From Phoebastria nigripes (taxonomy: Eukaryota; Chordata; Aves; Procellariiformes; Diomedeidae): a stretch of DNA of 64,000 bases. The stretch is from positions 456,760 through 520,759 of the forward strand of contig JAYKAV010003079.1 of assembly GCA_035582835.1 (NCBI GenBank), written 5' to 3'. The translations under genes were made by a program, and so were the position numbers. The first letter of the stretch is position 1; every line of letters starts with the position of its first letter. The notes beneath the pieces were generated by a model, which saw only the letters and a program-made list of their open reading frames with translations, searched no databases and was not told the origin of the DNA. Positions 11,707 through 36,045 of the stretch are shown piece after piece.

Positions 11707-14700
11707 CTACAAAGACAAGAAAAAAAAAAAGCTTCACTGACCTCTCACAATTTCTGTTAACATAAGACAGATGTTGAAAACTGTAGCATCTAACCAAGGA
11801 TCCAATAGGATACAGGAGTACCCACAAAAAGAATACCGAAATATAACTTCCAGGGCTTTGCAGTTATACATATTCACACTGCATACACNTATCTGTGTGT
11901 GCGTGCCTGGGGATTGTATGTCATTACTTCTACTCCTTAAAAACTTCTGAATCTCTTGATCATTCTTCGTTAGATCTAACAATGCAATTAAGGACTGAGA
12001 AATTCAACCATTTCTTGAAAACAGGTAATTGAATAAAGCAGAGGATCTATAAACTGCTCCCATGAAGGAAAGGTTCACACCTTGTATATCAACATCAATC
12101 AACAAAGAGAACGAAATCTGAAGGAAACCAGGCTCGTTTAATTCCAGTGGTCACAGAACTACACATTTTCTGAAGGGAAGGATTGCTTAAGATCCCAGAC
12201 CAGCAAAAGAATAGATGTGTATTATACAGAAGACAAGTAAAAAATGTGTTCTTTCCTACACTGTGCTTGTCAAAATAGAAGCTCAAAATTCAGTATTCTA
12301 CCCATCAGATTACTGACATTACTATTTGTATGATCGAAGTATTAATGAGCTTAAGTATTAATCAGTTGCTGCAGGGGAAGGAAACAAGAAACCATCTTTT
12401 TATGCTTTATTTTAACAAAATTGTACAAGGAAGTTTTTTACATCACCTTGCAAATTTAAGAGCTAAAAGACTGTGGCAGCTTACAATTTAGTTCATCTTC
12501 CCCTGTAGTGTGTACCTCCACAGTTTCCTAAGTCGTCACAATTAGTTCCAAAAAATCTGACTTGCCTATTCTGCCAGATAGAAGTTCTGAAGCCTATGTC
12601 CCATTTATACAATTGTCTCTCTGATAACGGATACACAAAAAAGAATGAAGACAGGAAACAAACAGTGAAAAAAAGAGATAGACTTTCATCTTCCTCATCA
12701 GTGTGAGCAAAGATGAAGAGAGAATGCAAGAAGAAATGATTTCCTGGAATCAGTATTATGTGGTATATTCAAAAGCAACATTTAAGGATATTTCTTCATT
12801 CTCTCTTCCAAATAAGGTGTGAAGAGTACTATTTCTTCAACCTATAGTAAAATAAACCTAAGATAGCACATCAGCAAATGTACTGAAATCTGCAGAAATA
12901 TTATTTTCAATGATGGCCTTATTTGTCATATACTCAACTCATTGGCATATAATTTGTGTAAAACTACTTCTTTGAAAAATAGAGAATGTCATTCCTATTC
13001 AAATGTAAGAGACAAGATTCTGTTGTGATAAAGATGATGTTTGCCAAGTCATGGTAACAAGGACAAAAGAAGCAAAAGGCATTAACAAATAATCCAGTGA
13101 GCGCTGGGACTAATCAGCCCCAATGTCCTTCTGATTGGATGTGAGGTGCTTGTTTGTACGAATTAAAGCTCTTCCCACTGTATTATATACATTTATAAGG
13201 CAATGTTCTGGTCTACATAGATTATCTGGTGTCTATTAATATATGCATTTATGCCACAGCTTCTTCCACATTCAAGACACAGATGGAGTTTGTTTCCTCT
13301 TCACAGCTCCTTAGTCTCACAAAACCTGTAGCAACTTATTTTTGACACCTGTATACCTCAGTCAAACTTGACTGAAATCAACCACACTAAAGTTATTTGG
13401 ACATGCACACCTTCTCCCCCTGGTACTATAGATCTGATTCCATTAGAAATCAGGACAAATAATCTGACTAGTATTAAATTGGAAAGATAGACCTGTTTTC
13501 TAAAAGAGGTAATAAACATACTTCTTAAAAAGTTGTATGAGTTACTGAACACTTCAATTCAGTGTAGCTGTGTTTAACTGTATTAACCTAATCCTAAGCA
13601 AACTCTAGCACAGTGCTGTAAGCAACACAGCTATGCTGCTCTATCTTGACTATTGTTGCAGTTACATCCCGCCTTCAGTATTCTTCCATAGTGAAATGTA
13701 AAATACACTAATGCTGTGGCTCCATAGATATTTCTCCAATTTCCATGTCAGCTAAGTGACACAAATTTGTGCTACTAAATGAAGAACCAGACTCGGAGTT
13801 TTAAGAAAATATATTCTAAAAAAGAAAGGTATCCAGCTGCACAGATCTCGATCTTGCAAATACTCAACTTTAAAATCAGAAATAGTAGTTATGGCTTCAA
13901 CAGGACTACTCAGGAGCAGAACCAGATATGACTGCAAGCACGTTCAGGGTGGAGTTGGTCTTAATTACGGGGACTGTGAGTTTTAGATATGAGAAGCTGA
14001 GTCTGAATACAATGAGATAATCTTAAGAATAATTACGCACTTGTTTGGTATGTATTAAGTGTTTTGTTGAGAACACAGCTGGAAATAAATTACGGAAACA
14101 TAGAATTCCTTTATTAAGTAATTTTATTACAGTATGTGATATTTTATTACAATATATTAATTTTACTTTATGAATTGTGCTGTGGAAAAATGCATGCAAT
14201 GCCTAACTGTGCAGCCCAAGACCAAACAGCTATTAGACACTGGCTAATATCCATGTATAAAGGAACTTTTCATTAACCTGATAAATAGGTAGAAAAACCT
14301 GATAAATAGGTAGAAACAAGGATCATGGAGTATTCTAAATAGGAGCTATAGGTATTTCCAGCTCTCAGAGATTTTATTCTGCAGCTATTCCATGGGGCAA
14401 ATTCTATATGCTAAAGGACTATAAAATCAATCCTAATGAGTTCAAGATAACCACAAATCTAATTTATTTGTTTTTAACTCTTGTGCTCTTTGCATTGTTG
14501 CATTCACTCCCAGCTATCAAACCTTCTCTAGTATCAATGCAACACAATTTTGTGTTAGAACTCTCAAAACTAAAGAGACGCTTTGCAAAATTAATTGTGG
14601 AGATATTATGAAGAAAATGCATGTGCATGCATGTTCAAATTCCTTTGTATAAATCTGAAAGGGAGCTTCTCTGTATAGGTGGTGGAAAAATGGTGTAGTA

Positions 14701-16744
14701 TTGATTAAATCAGAAGTGCCCTCTGCTGTGGGTGACAGACTAACTGCAGTGAGAAGCCTGGAAAAGCCACTAGGTGAGAATGTTAACAGCATTCCAGTGT
14801 CTGAAGGGTTAGGATTTAAAAATCAAGCCTGGTAGACCCTGTCCAACCTGTTCCTCTCCAGCTTGACAGTATGCAAACTACTGATTAATTTAGCTACTGA
14901 GTAAGGATTACTGAGAAACTCACTTCTCAATAAGCAGCTTGGGTTTTAAGTTCACATCCATCTAACATTGTAAATTTGTAGAAATCCTCCTGTCAACATT
15001 TAGACTGTAATCTAAAATAGCGTATTTTGCTTTATAAAAATGATTGTTATTACCAACTTCAGTAAAAACTCAATATATGTTAACAGGAACAATGTACCTA
15101 GAAAAATCCATGCCAAAAAAAAATGTATCTATTTCGGGTAGTATCTATAATACCACAAATGATGATGATATAATCATATCTGAAATACGCAGCTTTAGTT
15201 CTCAACTGTATGAAAACTGGTTTGTTCAGTTCTTTTAAGACCAAACTACTATTTACAGAAAAATTAACAACCACGGGACAATAAAGAAAGTCAGTCACCC
15301 TCAATGAAACTTTCATTTCAAGTTAAAAGGTAATAAATGAGAAAAGATCTTAAGAGTAACAGTGTTCAGACAAGCAACACAGGACATGCAATAAATGTTT
15401 AAGAACTTTGATTTCTTCCTGTTTGAATTTCATGGGTAATTAATGCTACTGATACTAAGTCCATGAAACCTGGAACTAATCCTAAAAAGAAATCCGGATG
15501 GTCAATGTGTTGTTTTCATGAATTCCCCTCACAATTGATAATGGTCTTTATGCTGATGTACATCAGCAACAATATGTCAGCACAATGACGACCTAATCAC
15601 TTGGCAAGGTAGTAAGCAACAGCTAACACAGCAATAAGAAATGAGGCAAAACATTCAAAATGTTGAAATAAAGGTAAATCCAAAACAAAGGTTCCCCACC
15701 ATTCTTTAATTCTCACTCATGTAAAACAATTGCATGATTTAAAACTATTTATTTATCCTTGAACTAATTCATAGCTTCACCTGATGTATGGACACGGGTG
15801 CACACTGTACAGCCGCGCATCATACACTCTGCCAGTATTTTGACCTATAACAAGCTGGGATTCCCCTCTGTGAACCAAGGCAGCAGGCAGGTGCATGGGT
15901 ACTTCATACCACCCAACCCAAGCTTCCATCCTATCCATCTGACCCAAACAATGATGAATTCACAGGAGAAATAGGTACTAGAACAACCAAGTCTCACCAA
16001 ACAAAAGAAAAAAAAAAAATTTCAGGCACAACCACCCTTTTGCATTTGTCACAAAAACAACAGGAGGATCAAATGTAATGATGCACTGTGCACGGTGTAG
16101 CTGCCCTTAGAGCAAGTCACGTTCATGATTTTTATTCAGTATTTCGGTACCCAGCTGCAACTGAAACCCTACCAAAAACTCACGGAACGAGATCCATGCA
16201 CGGGGATCCGTTGACAGGATGCCTGCTGACAGAAGAAACCTAACCTATATGCTGCGCAAACCCCTGGATTGTCTTTTGCGGGCCAGTCCTGCCGGACAAA
16301 GTATTCACTGTTATTTACAGTGAGACCGGACTCGCACCGCTCCGCCGAGAAACCCCGGCCAGCGGCGCGCAGGGAATCCCCTCCTGCCCGCTGCCCGAAG
16401 GGCCGGTGACTGTGCTCACCGCTCCGCGGGGCAGCCGGAGGGAGCGCNCCTGTGGCGGGGGGCGGCCGCGGTCAGAGGCGAGCGGCGGTGAGCGGCGTTT
16501 GCGGGCAGGTGATCCGCGATCCGCCGGCTCGGGCAGCCCGACGGTTCCCGCCAGGCCCTGCTCATACAACGATCGCGCCTCCAGGGCGGCCCCCTTCCCC
16601 TCCACCCCTCAGCGCCGGGCTGCCGGGACGCGAGACCGCCATCCCCAGCCCCTGCGGAGCCAGCGGGCCCTGCCCACCCCGCGCAGTGGCACTAGGCCAC
16701 GGGCAGCCGCTCCTGCCCCGGGGCGCGGGGGACAGGCCTCTTAC
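11707..16744 (-). other. SCYL2 intron 1
   Basis: A 5-kb AT-rich intron between the non-coding first exon and the start-codon exon. The only structure noticed is a 21-bp perfect tandem duplication at 14275-14316. GC rises sharply from about 16.3 kb where the promoter island begins. Confidence 0.65.
14275..14316. repeat. 21-bp perfect tandem duplication (2 copies)
   Basis: Unit AACCTGATAAATAGGTAGAA plus A, present twice back to back with no mismatch. Confidence 0.9.
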
Positions 16745-16950
16745 CTGAGCCCGCGGGAAGCTGCCGGCGCAGCACCCGGCTGCCCGTCGCCCTGTGGGCC
16801 CGGCGGGCCACCTGTCACGCCGGCTCCGTCTCTCGCTCCGGCCCCAGCTCGGCCCCGTCCCGCTCCAGCTACTCCATAGCGACGGCGACGGCGACAGCCA
16901 CAGCGCCAGGGGAGGGGGGCGGCGGGAGCGGCCGGAGCGCGCCTCACTTC
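16745..16950 (-). other. SCYL2: SCYL2 exon 1, non-coding (upstream limit approximate)
   Basis: A consensus donor (GCTCAG|GTAAGA read on the minus strand) at 16745/16744 lies inside the CpG island, 5 kb upstream of the coding start exon and facing DEPDC4. The transcription start is not visible; the upper limit is placed just below the ETS-like site at 16945-16952. This is inferred from splice-site quality and gene structure. Confidence 0.55.
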
Positions 16951-17009
16951 CGCCCCGGAGGGGCGGTGCTGGAGTGGCGGCCGGGGGAGGTGGAGGAGGG
17001 CGGGAAGTG

Positions 17010-17050
17010 ATGCACTCTCTTGGCTTCCGCCAGCGGCACCGGCCGCGGTT

Positions 17051-17066
<16 letters not shown>
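17010..17066 (+). other. Overlapping upstream ORF at DEPDC4 start
   Basis: The ATG at 17010 opens an 18-codon frame (MHSLGFRQRHRPRLWRFI) that stops at 17066, passing through the main ATG at 17051 in another frame. It would reduce main-frame initiation if the transcript starts upstream of 17010, which is not known. Confidence 0.5.
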
Positions 17067-30654
<13,588 letters not shown>

Positions 30655-30682
30655 ACATCAATACAGCCTTTTTTTTCTTTCC

Positions 30683-30725
30683 TTTTTTTTTTTTTTTTTT
30701 TTTTTTTCTAATCACATACTTTTTA

Positions 30726-30763
<38 letters not shown>
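30683..30763. repeat. Two long T homopolymers in DEPDC4 3' UTR
   Basis: T25 at 30683-30707 and T36 at 30728-30763, starting 28 bases after the stop codon. Length calls in such tracts are unreliable. Confidence 0.85.
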
Positions 30764-30766
<3 letters not shown>

Positions 30767-31567
30767 AAAGGGGGATGCTATGAAAATTGCTCATGATACA
30801 AACCATTTTCTTCTTATGTCCTTGCATCTTCACTTACAGGAAACTACAACTATCAAAATTACTGTGCTGCTAAAAAGCATTAATTCTAATCAATTACTCT
30901 TTTAAGCAAAATGTACTTAATTACTTTTAAGTTAGTAATACCGGCACACTGCTTGTGCTGCTTTGAGTTCAGGGTTTGGCACTTTTTTCCTTCTGTCCCA
31001 CGACCCCATGGCTTTCTAGCTGAGCCAAGTCTACATTCAGAGCCATGCTTGGGTTGATAACCAGTAAGGTTTTTAATCTTTTCTATCTGTAGTTCATAAT
31101 CTAACTGTAATCTAATCTTAAACTGTAGATTATGACTCCTATGAGTACTGTAAAATTGTACAAAGTGTGTCAGAAATGTTAGGAGCAGGTCAATGGGTTT
31201 TGAATCTATGGCAGGCAAGATTCATTAGGCAGGGGAGCTGTGTGTGCTTGCAGTCAGTAATTACAGCCTGTTACTCGTTCCCCACTCTGGCAGACTGAGC
31301 TGCTGCTAATCTGGCAGTTATGCAAAAGCAAGTAAAAAAAAATTACATTTTGAAAAAAAACTTGAGGAATAATAATCTTGTTTTAGATCTCTTGGTGTGC
31401 TTAAGCAATTTATTTTCACATGAGGATACTTCGATAGTGTCCAGTTATTTGTTATAAATACTTTGATAGCATTTATGGATTCGTAAGGCAAAGCTAGAAA
31501 GCACGTTGGCCTGTCTTGACACATTGATGGTTAACTATACATTGACAAGGAAATGTTGATTCAAATC

Positions 31568-31577
31568 AATAAATAAA
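31568..31577 (+). terminator. Candidate DEPDC4 polyadenylation signal
   Basis: Overlapping AATAAA hexamers (31568 and 31572), about 0.9 kb after the stop codon. These are the first perfect AATAAA noticed downstream. The actual cleavage site is unknown. Confidence 0.3.
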
Positions 31578-31644
31578 TATGCAATATAATGTTATAGGGG
31601 TTAAATTACTACTTCCATCCTCATGACAGACATTGATCATGTAT

Positions 31645-32162
31645 TGGACATAGAAACATAGAATTGAGAGTGGAAGGGACCTCTGGTCTAGTCCCACTGC
31701 CCCACTCAAAGTGGAGTCAATTAGTCCAGGCTGCTCAGGACCTTTTCCAGTCGAGTTTAGAATCTCCAGGGATGGAGATGCCACAACCTCTCAGGTGAGT
31801 CTGGTCCAGAGTTCGATCAGCCTCATACTATTTGGAAAAAAAACAAAACAAACCAACAAAAAAACCAACCAAACAAAAAACCCCAAACAAAACAAAAAAA
31901 ACCCAACAACAACAAAAAAACAACCTGCCACCCCACCTTCTGTTTAGGTAGAATTTCTTGCATTTCAGTCTGTGCCCATTGCCTCCTGTCCTCTCACTGG
32001 GCACCACTGAGAAGTGTCTGGCTCAGTCGTCTTTATTCCCTCCCCTAAGTCTTCTCTTCTCAAGGCTAAACAATCGCAGCTCTCTCAGCCTCTTCCTTGT
32101 ATGATAGATGCTCCCATCCTGTATCATTTTCATGGCCCCTTTGCTGGACTAGCTCCACTATG
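31645..32162 (-). mobile_element. CR1 LINE fragment F interrupted by an A/C-rich expansion
   Basis: The plus strand shows reversed CR1 3' sequence: GAGAGTGGAAGGGACCTCTG, AGTCCAGGCTGCTCAGGACC, TCTCCAGGGATGGAGATGCC, then after the tract GCCTCCTGTCCTCTCACTGG and TGGCCCCTTTGCTGGACT. A 90-base A/C-rich tract (31835-31925) sits in the middle. Confidence 0.85.
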
Positions 32163-32494
32163 ACCATGATTTTTTATTGTGAATATGCTTCTTTAGGTAT
32201 GTACACCCTCAACTGCTCTTTAAACGTGTGGTCAAGTTACCAGGATACCAAAGCTTTCTGAAAACAAGTGCTGTTTTCTTTTCTTTTATAAATTGAAATG
32301 GTTACACTGTTAGATATAACCAGCTATGTGCACCAGGTAGTAGGTTGTATTAACTTGCATATTTCAAGTAGCCTTATTTAAATGACCTGGCCCTATTAGA
32401 AGTCAGGGGATGTAGTTGAAATCTCTGTCCATGCGTCCCTGTTTATGCATTTGTTATTTAACAGTGACTGTCCAGTGTAAAATAAATAATTCCT

Positions 32495-32580
32495 GGAGGA
32501 GGAAAAAGACCAAGTTTCACCTTTTGGAGGTGAATGCCCTAACTACTAGACTACAGGGCCACATAGTCTTTTTCTAGCCT
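32495..32580 (-). repeat. tRNA-derived SINE remnant
   Basis: The minus strand reads GTGGCCCTGTAGTCTAGTAG, then TTAGGGCATTCACC, which is the pol III A-box/D-arm layout of tRNA-derived SINEs (TAGTCTAGTAGTTAGGGC). A weak B-box follows (GGTGAAACTTGG). It is old and truncated; family not assigned. Confidence 0.5.
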
Positions 32581-33419
32581 TGTGGGGGGGTTTTGGTCAT
32601 TCTCCCAGGAAGGGGAGCACGTACAGAAGTAGGTTATTGAGAACTGTAAACAGGAAAGATTTCCTGATTAAGTGGTTCTGGTGTTGAGTGGTGGGAGAAG
32701 GGGATTTTAGTTTGTTTTTTTTCCTCTCTCTCTTCAGTCCCGTTACTGGGTCTCACTCAAAATATTGAACCTGGTAACAGGGAGGGGTGATAACATGGTA
32801 ATTTGTAGGCTAGGTGGAGAGGGAATTGCTTTGGGAAAAACTGGATTTTTAAAAAATAAATTCTTGCACTTTGTGACTTGATTAGAATTTTCTTGTGCTA
32901 ATTTAAAGACGATAATAAAGCATTGCATAAAAAGCAATGAATCAGTCTTTCATTTCATAGTGCTTTCATAAGGAAGAGGCAGCTCAGCGGGTGTAGGCCC
33001 AGGTATCAAAGAGTAAGGAAGTGCTTCAAGTGGACAGCAGGCGTTTATAGCTGCCAGGTACTTTCCTTCAGTTCATGGGACAAGAAGTCAAGGTTGATTT
33101 AGTTCTGCAAAGGAAAGGAAGAGCTCTTGAGAGCCCTGTTTTATTCATCTACCCTGACAGGAGGATCTACTAATTTTTAATCTTCTGTTGAAAGAAATGT
33201 GGTATTTTACATTTAAGTATAAGGGCCTGCTGAACAGAACAAGTGTGGTGAACTACAGATTACTGTTTTTCATTGTGACACTTTCAGTTATGTTCCAAAA
33301 TTAGGAAAACTTTATTAGACTTTAGAAAGTTCTGTCACTTATTTTTAACAATATTTGACACAGAATCATCTGGTAGGGAAACTTGGACCTCTCACTCATT
33401 TCTATTTATGATTTCTAGC

Positions 33420-33996
33420 TGTCCTGGTTTTGGCTGGGATAGAGTTAATTTTCTTCCTAGTAGTTGGTATAGTGCTGTGTTTTGGACTTAGTGTGAGAAT
33501 AATGTTGATAACACACTGATGTTTTAGTTGTTGCTAAGCAGTGTTTACACTAGTCAAGGACTTTTCAGCTTCCCATGCTCTGCCAGGGGCACAAGAAGCT
33601 GGGAGGGAGCACAGCCAGGACAGCTGACCCAAAGTGGCCAAAGGGCTATTCCATACCATGTGATGTCATGCTCAGTATATAAAGCTGGGGGAAGAAGAAG
33701 GAAGGGGGGACGTTCGGAGTGATGGCGTTTGTCTTCCCAAGTCACCGTTATGTGTGATGNAGCCCTGCTTTCCTGGAGATGGCTGAACACCTGCCTGCCG
33801 ATGGGAAGTAGTGAATGAATTCCTTGTTTTGCTTTGCTTGCGTGCNCAGCTTTTGCTTTGCCTATTAAACTGTCTTTATCTCAACCCACGAGTTTTCTCA
33901 CTTTTACTCTTCCGATTCTCTCCCCCATCCCGCTGCGGGCGGAGTGAGCAAGTGGCTGTGCAGTGCTTAGTTGCCGGCAGGGGTTAAACCATGACA
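33420..33996 (+). mobile_element. Solo LTR, copy 3, best preserved
   Basis: Runs from TGTCCTGGTTTTGGCTGGGA to AACCATGACA. It carries a CRE-like TGATGTCA (33661-33668), the TATA box TATATAAAG (33676-33684) and an ATTAAA polyadenylation signal (33864-33869). Flanks CTAGC and TAGAC do not give a clean duplication. It lies on the plus strand between the convergent 3' ends of DEPDC4 and ACTR6. Confidence 0.88.
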
Positions 33997-35766
33997 TAGA
34001 CTTATTCATGTCCTGTATTTTCTTACAGAGTAATACAACAGCTGTATCCAAGAATTTGTATGTGGTGTTCTCATGCATTAATATCCTAGCTGCCTCATGT
34101 GTGGCTCATGTAGCTATTTAACAGGAGGAGGAGGGTACCTCTTTCATTCCTTTCAGCAGGTTAGACTGGAGGAAAGACACCATGAGCTGGCAGTCCAAAG
34201 TAAAAAAGATCATATTCAAGAAGAAAGATCATCTCAGAAAAGTATTTAATTGGGGCAGCTCATCATCAAGACCTCCCATTCTCTGGAGCGTTGGCTTCTC
34301 TTCTATATTGCCCGTATGCTGAGACCTCTGGGTAGCAACAGGAGTGGCTCCTGAGAATCTGGTATGTTGATCAGAACAACGTGGCTCTAACTCCATGTGC
34401 TTATCTGAAGTAGAAAAGAAATGGAAGCCAGAGATGAGGATACCTCTGTATCTTAATGCTATCAGTGAGCCCAGGGGCTGGTGGTATTCCCTGTTTTTTG
34501 TTTCCCCTGTTCACAGCTCTGACCATTCAACTACACCAATTACCCTTGGGTCACAGATCGTCACAAAGAACAATTTTTCACAAGGCAATAGTATCTAGTT
34601 GTGCTTCAGAGTGCCCCTCTCTGGACCTTGTCAAGGATCACTGGAGGGGCATGAAATCCAGTGAAGCCTCTGCTTGATCCCTGCCATCAACTGCCTAAGT
34701 CAGTCAGTGCTCTCTGTTCCAAGCTAGGTAAGTGTACTGCACAAGTATACTTACTGGTTTTACATAGGAGCAGACGAGAGGGAATATGAGACTTCAGCTG
34801 AGAATAGGATACTCCTCTGCAAATCTGAGACCACCGAATATCACCAGCCCTACTAAAAGGGCAATTCCCCTGCGGCCACGAGCTGCATCAGATCAAGATC
34901 AGTGCCAGCACCTGTGTGTCCATTATNCACCCTGTGCGAGTGCTGGCCGCTGTCCTGGCAGCCAAGCCAGCCAGGTGGGGCACCCGCTACTAGCGCAGCC
35001 CTCCAAGGCTCCTACCTGGCTGCTAGCTCGTACTGTTGCTCCTTCCCCTCCTGCATGCAATGCTGCGCAGACTGATGGCACAATAACAGAGCTTCTGATG
35101 CCACCTCTGCTTTGTAAACAGAAATAACAAGTACAGGCTGGGGCATTTGTGTTTCTCTAGAATGCATGGATAGGACACAGATGGGATTACCCAGGACACA
35201 GCTGCAAACTTCGTTCACTTCNGACAGCTTCTGATGTCACCTTTTTCAAAAAGGCAAGGGGAGTGGCAGGAAGCTTATTTGCTCAGCCATTTTTTAAAAC
35301 AAAAAACAAACAAAAAACCCACAACCTACTAACCCAAACCCCCTTTTTAAAAAGGAATTTTTCAAATTACTCTTTTCTCAAAGCCTAAGTATACTTTCAA
35401 TAGCAGCGGTCACATTTCAAGTATATTCCTCTCATGACTATTCACTAAAAAAAACCAAAAATAAAACTCACGTATTCCTTTTCAGGATAGGCAATCTCGA
35501 ATACACCTTTTGAGATGTGTTTAATGTCCATTCAATTGCATGCACGAGTTAGAATAATATTAATTTTGGGAAGAAAAAAAAAAAGAAAAATATCTTCATT
35601 TCTTCTCACTGTGTATTAGTGTCACACCAGTACAGGCATTCAATATTTTTATTGCCTCCTGCATTGAGGTTTTCTGCGATAAGAATACAATAAAGCTATC
35701 AGTAAAAGATGAGAACATAATGAATAACAATGAACATATTATTTCATAGTATTAGGCTTGTAAAAC

Positions 35767-35772
35767 TTTATT
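35767..35772 (-). terminator. ACTR6 polyadenylation signal
   Basis: AATAAA on the minus strand, 144 bases past the ACTR6 stop codon. A second AATAAA at 35648-35653 is an alternative. Confidence 0.55.
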
Positions 35773-35915
35773 TTGAAACTCTGAAAATTATTTTTTCCCA
35801 ACCCACTTAAATACAGGAAAGCTAAAACACAATCCTAACTGACAGAAAACAGGTTGTAGTTCAGAGTTCCACTCCGAGTAAAACAATGGAATAACAATGT
35901 ATCCAACTATGCTAC

Positions 35916-36045
35916 CTATATATCAAATTTCTCTTCACAAATATTATGTCCATGTTCTTCATAATCTTCTCTAGTTACTACCATGTCTTCAAAATCATCA
36001 TTTTCAGAAATGAGCTTCCCACCTTCCCAAGAGTAAGTAATAGGG
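35916..36045 (-). CDS. ACTR6: ACTR6 exon 11 (last)
   Basis: [20 protein letters not shown] through EEKFDI, stop TAG at 35918-35916. Confidence 0.95.

Larger units (their letters stand above)
30655..35915. other. Convergent interval between DEPDC4 and ACTR6
   Basis: The 3' ends of the two genes face each other over 5.3 kb. It holds two long T tracts just after the DEPDC4 stop, CR1 fragment F, a tRNA-derived SINE remnant, the solo LTR at 33420-33996, and the ACTR6 polyadenylation signals at 35.65-35.77 kb. Nothing recognisable at 34.0-35.6 kb. Confidence 0.75.
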
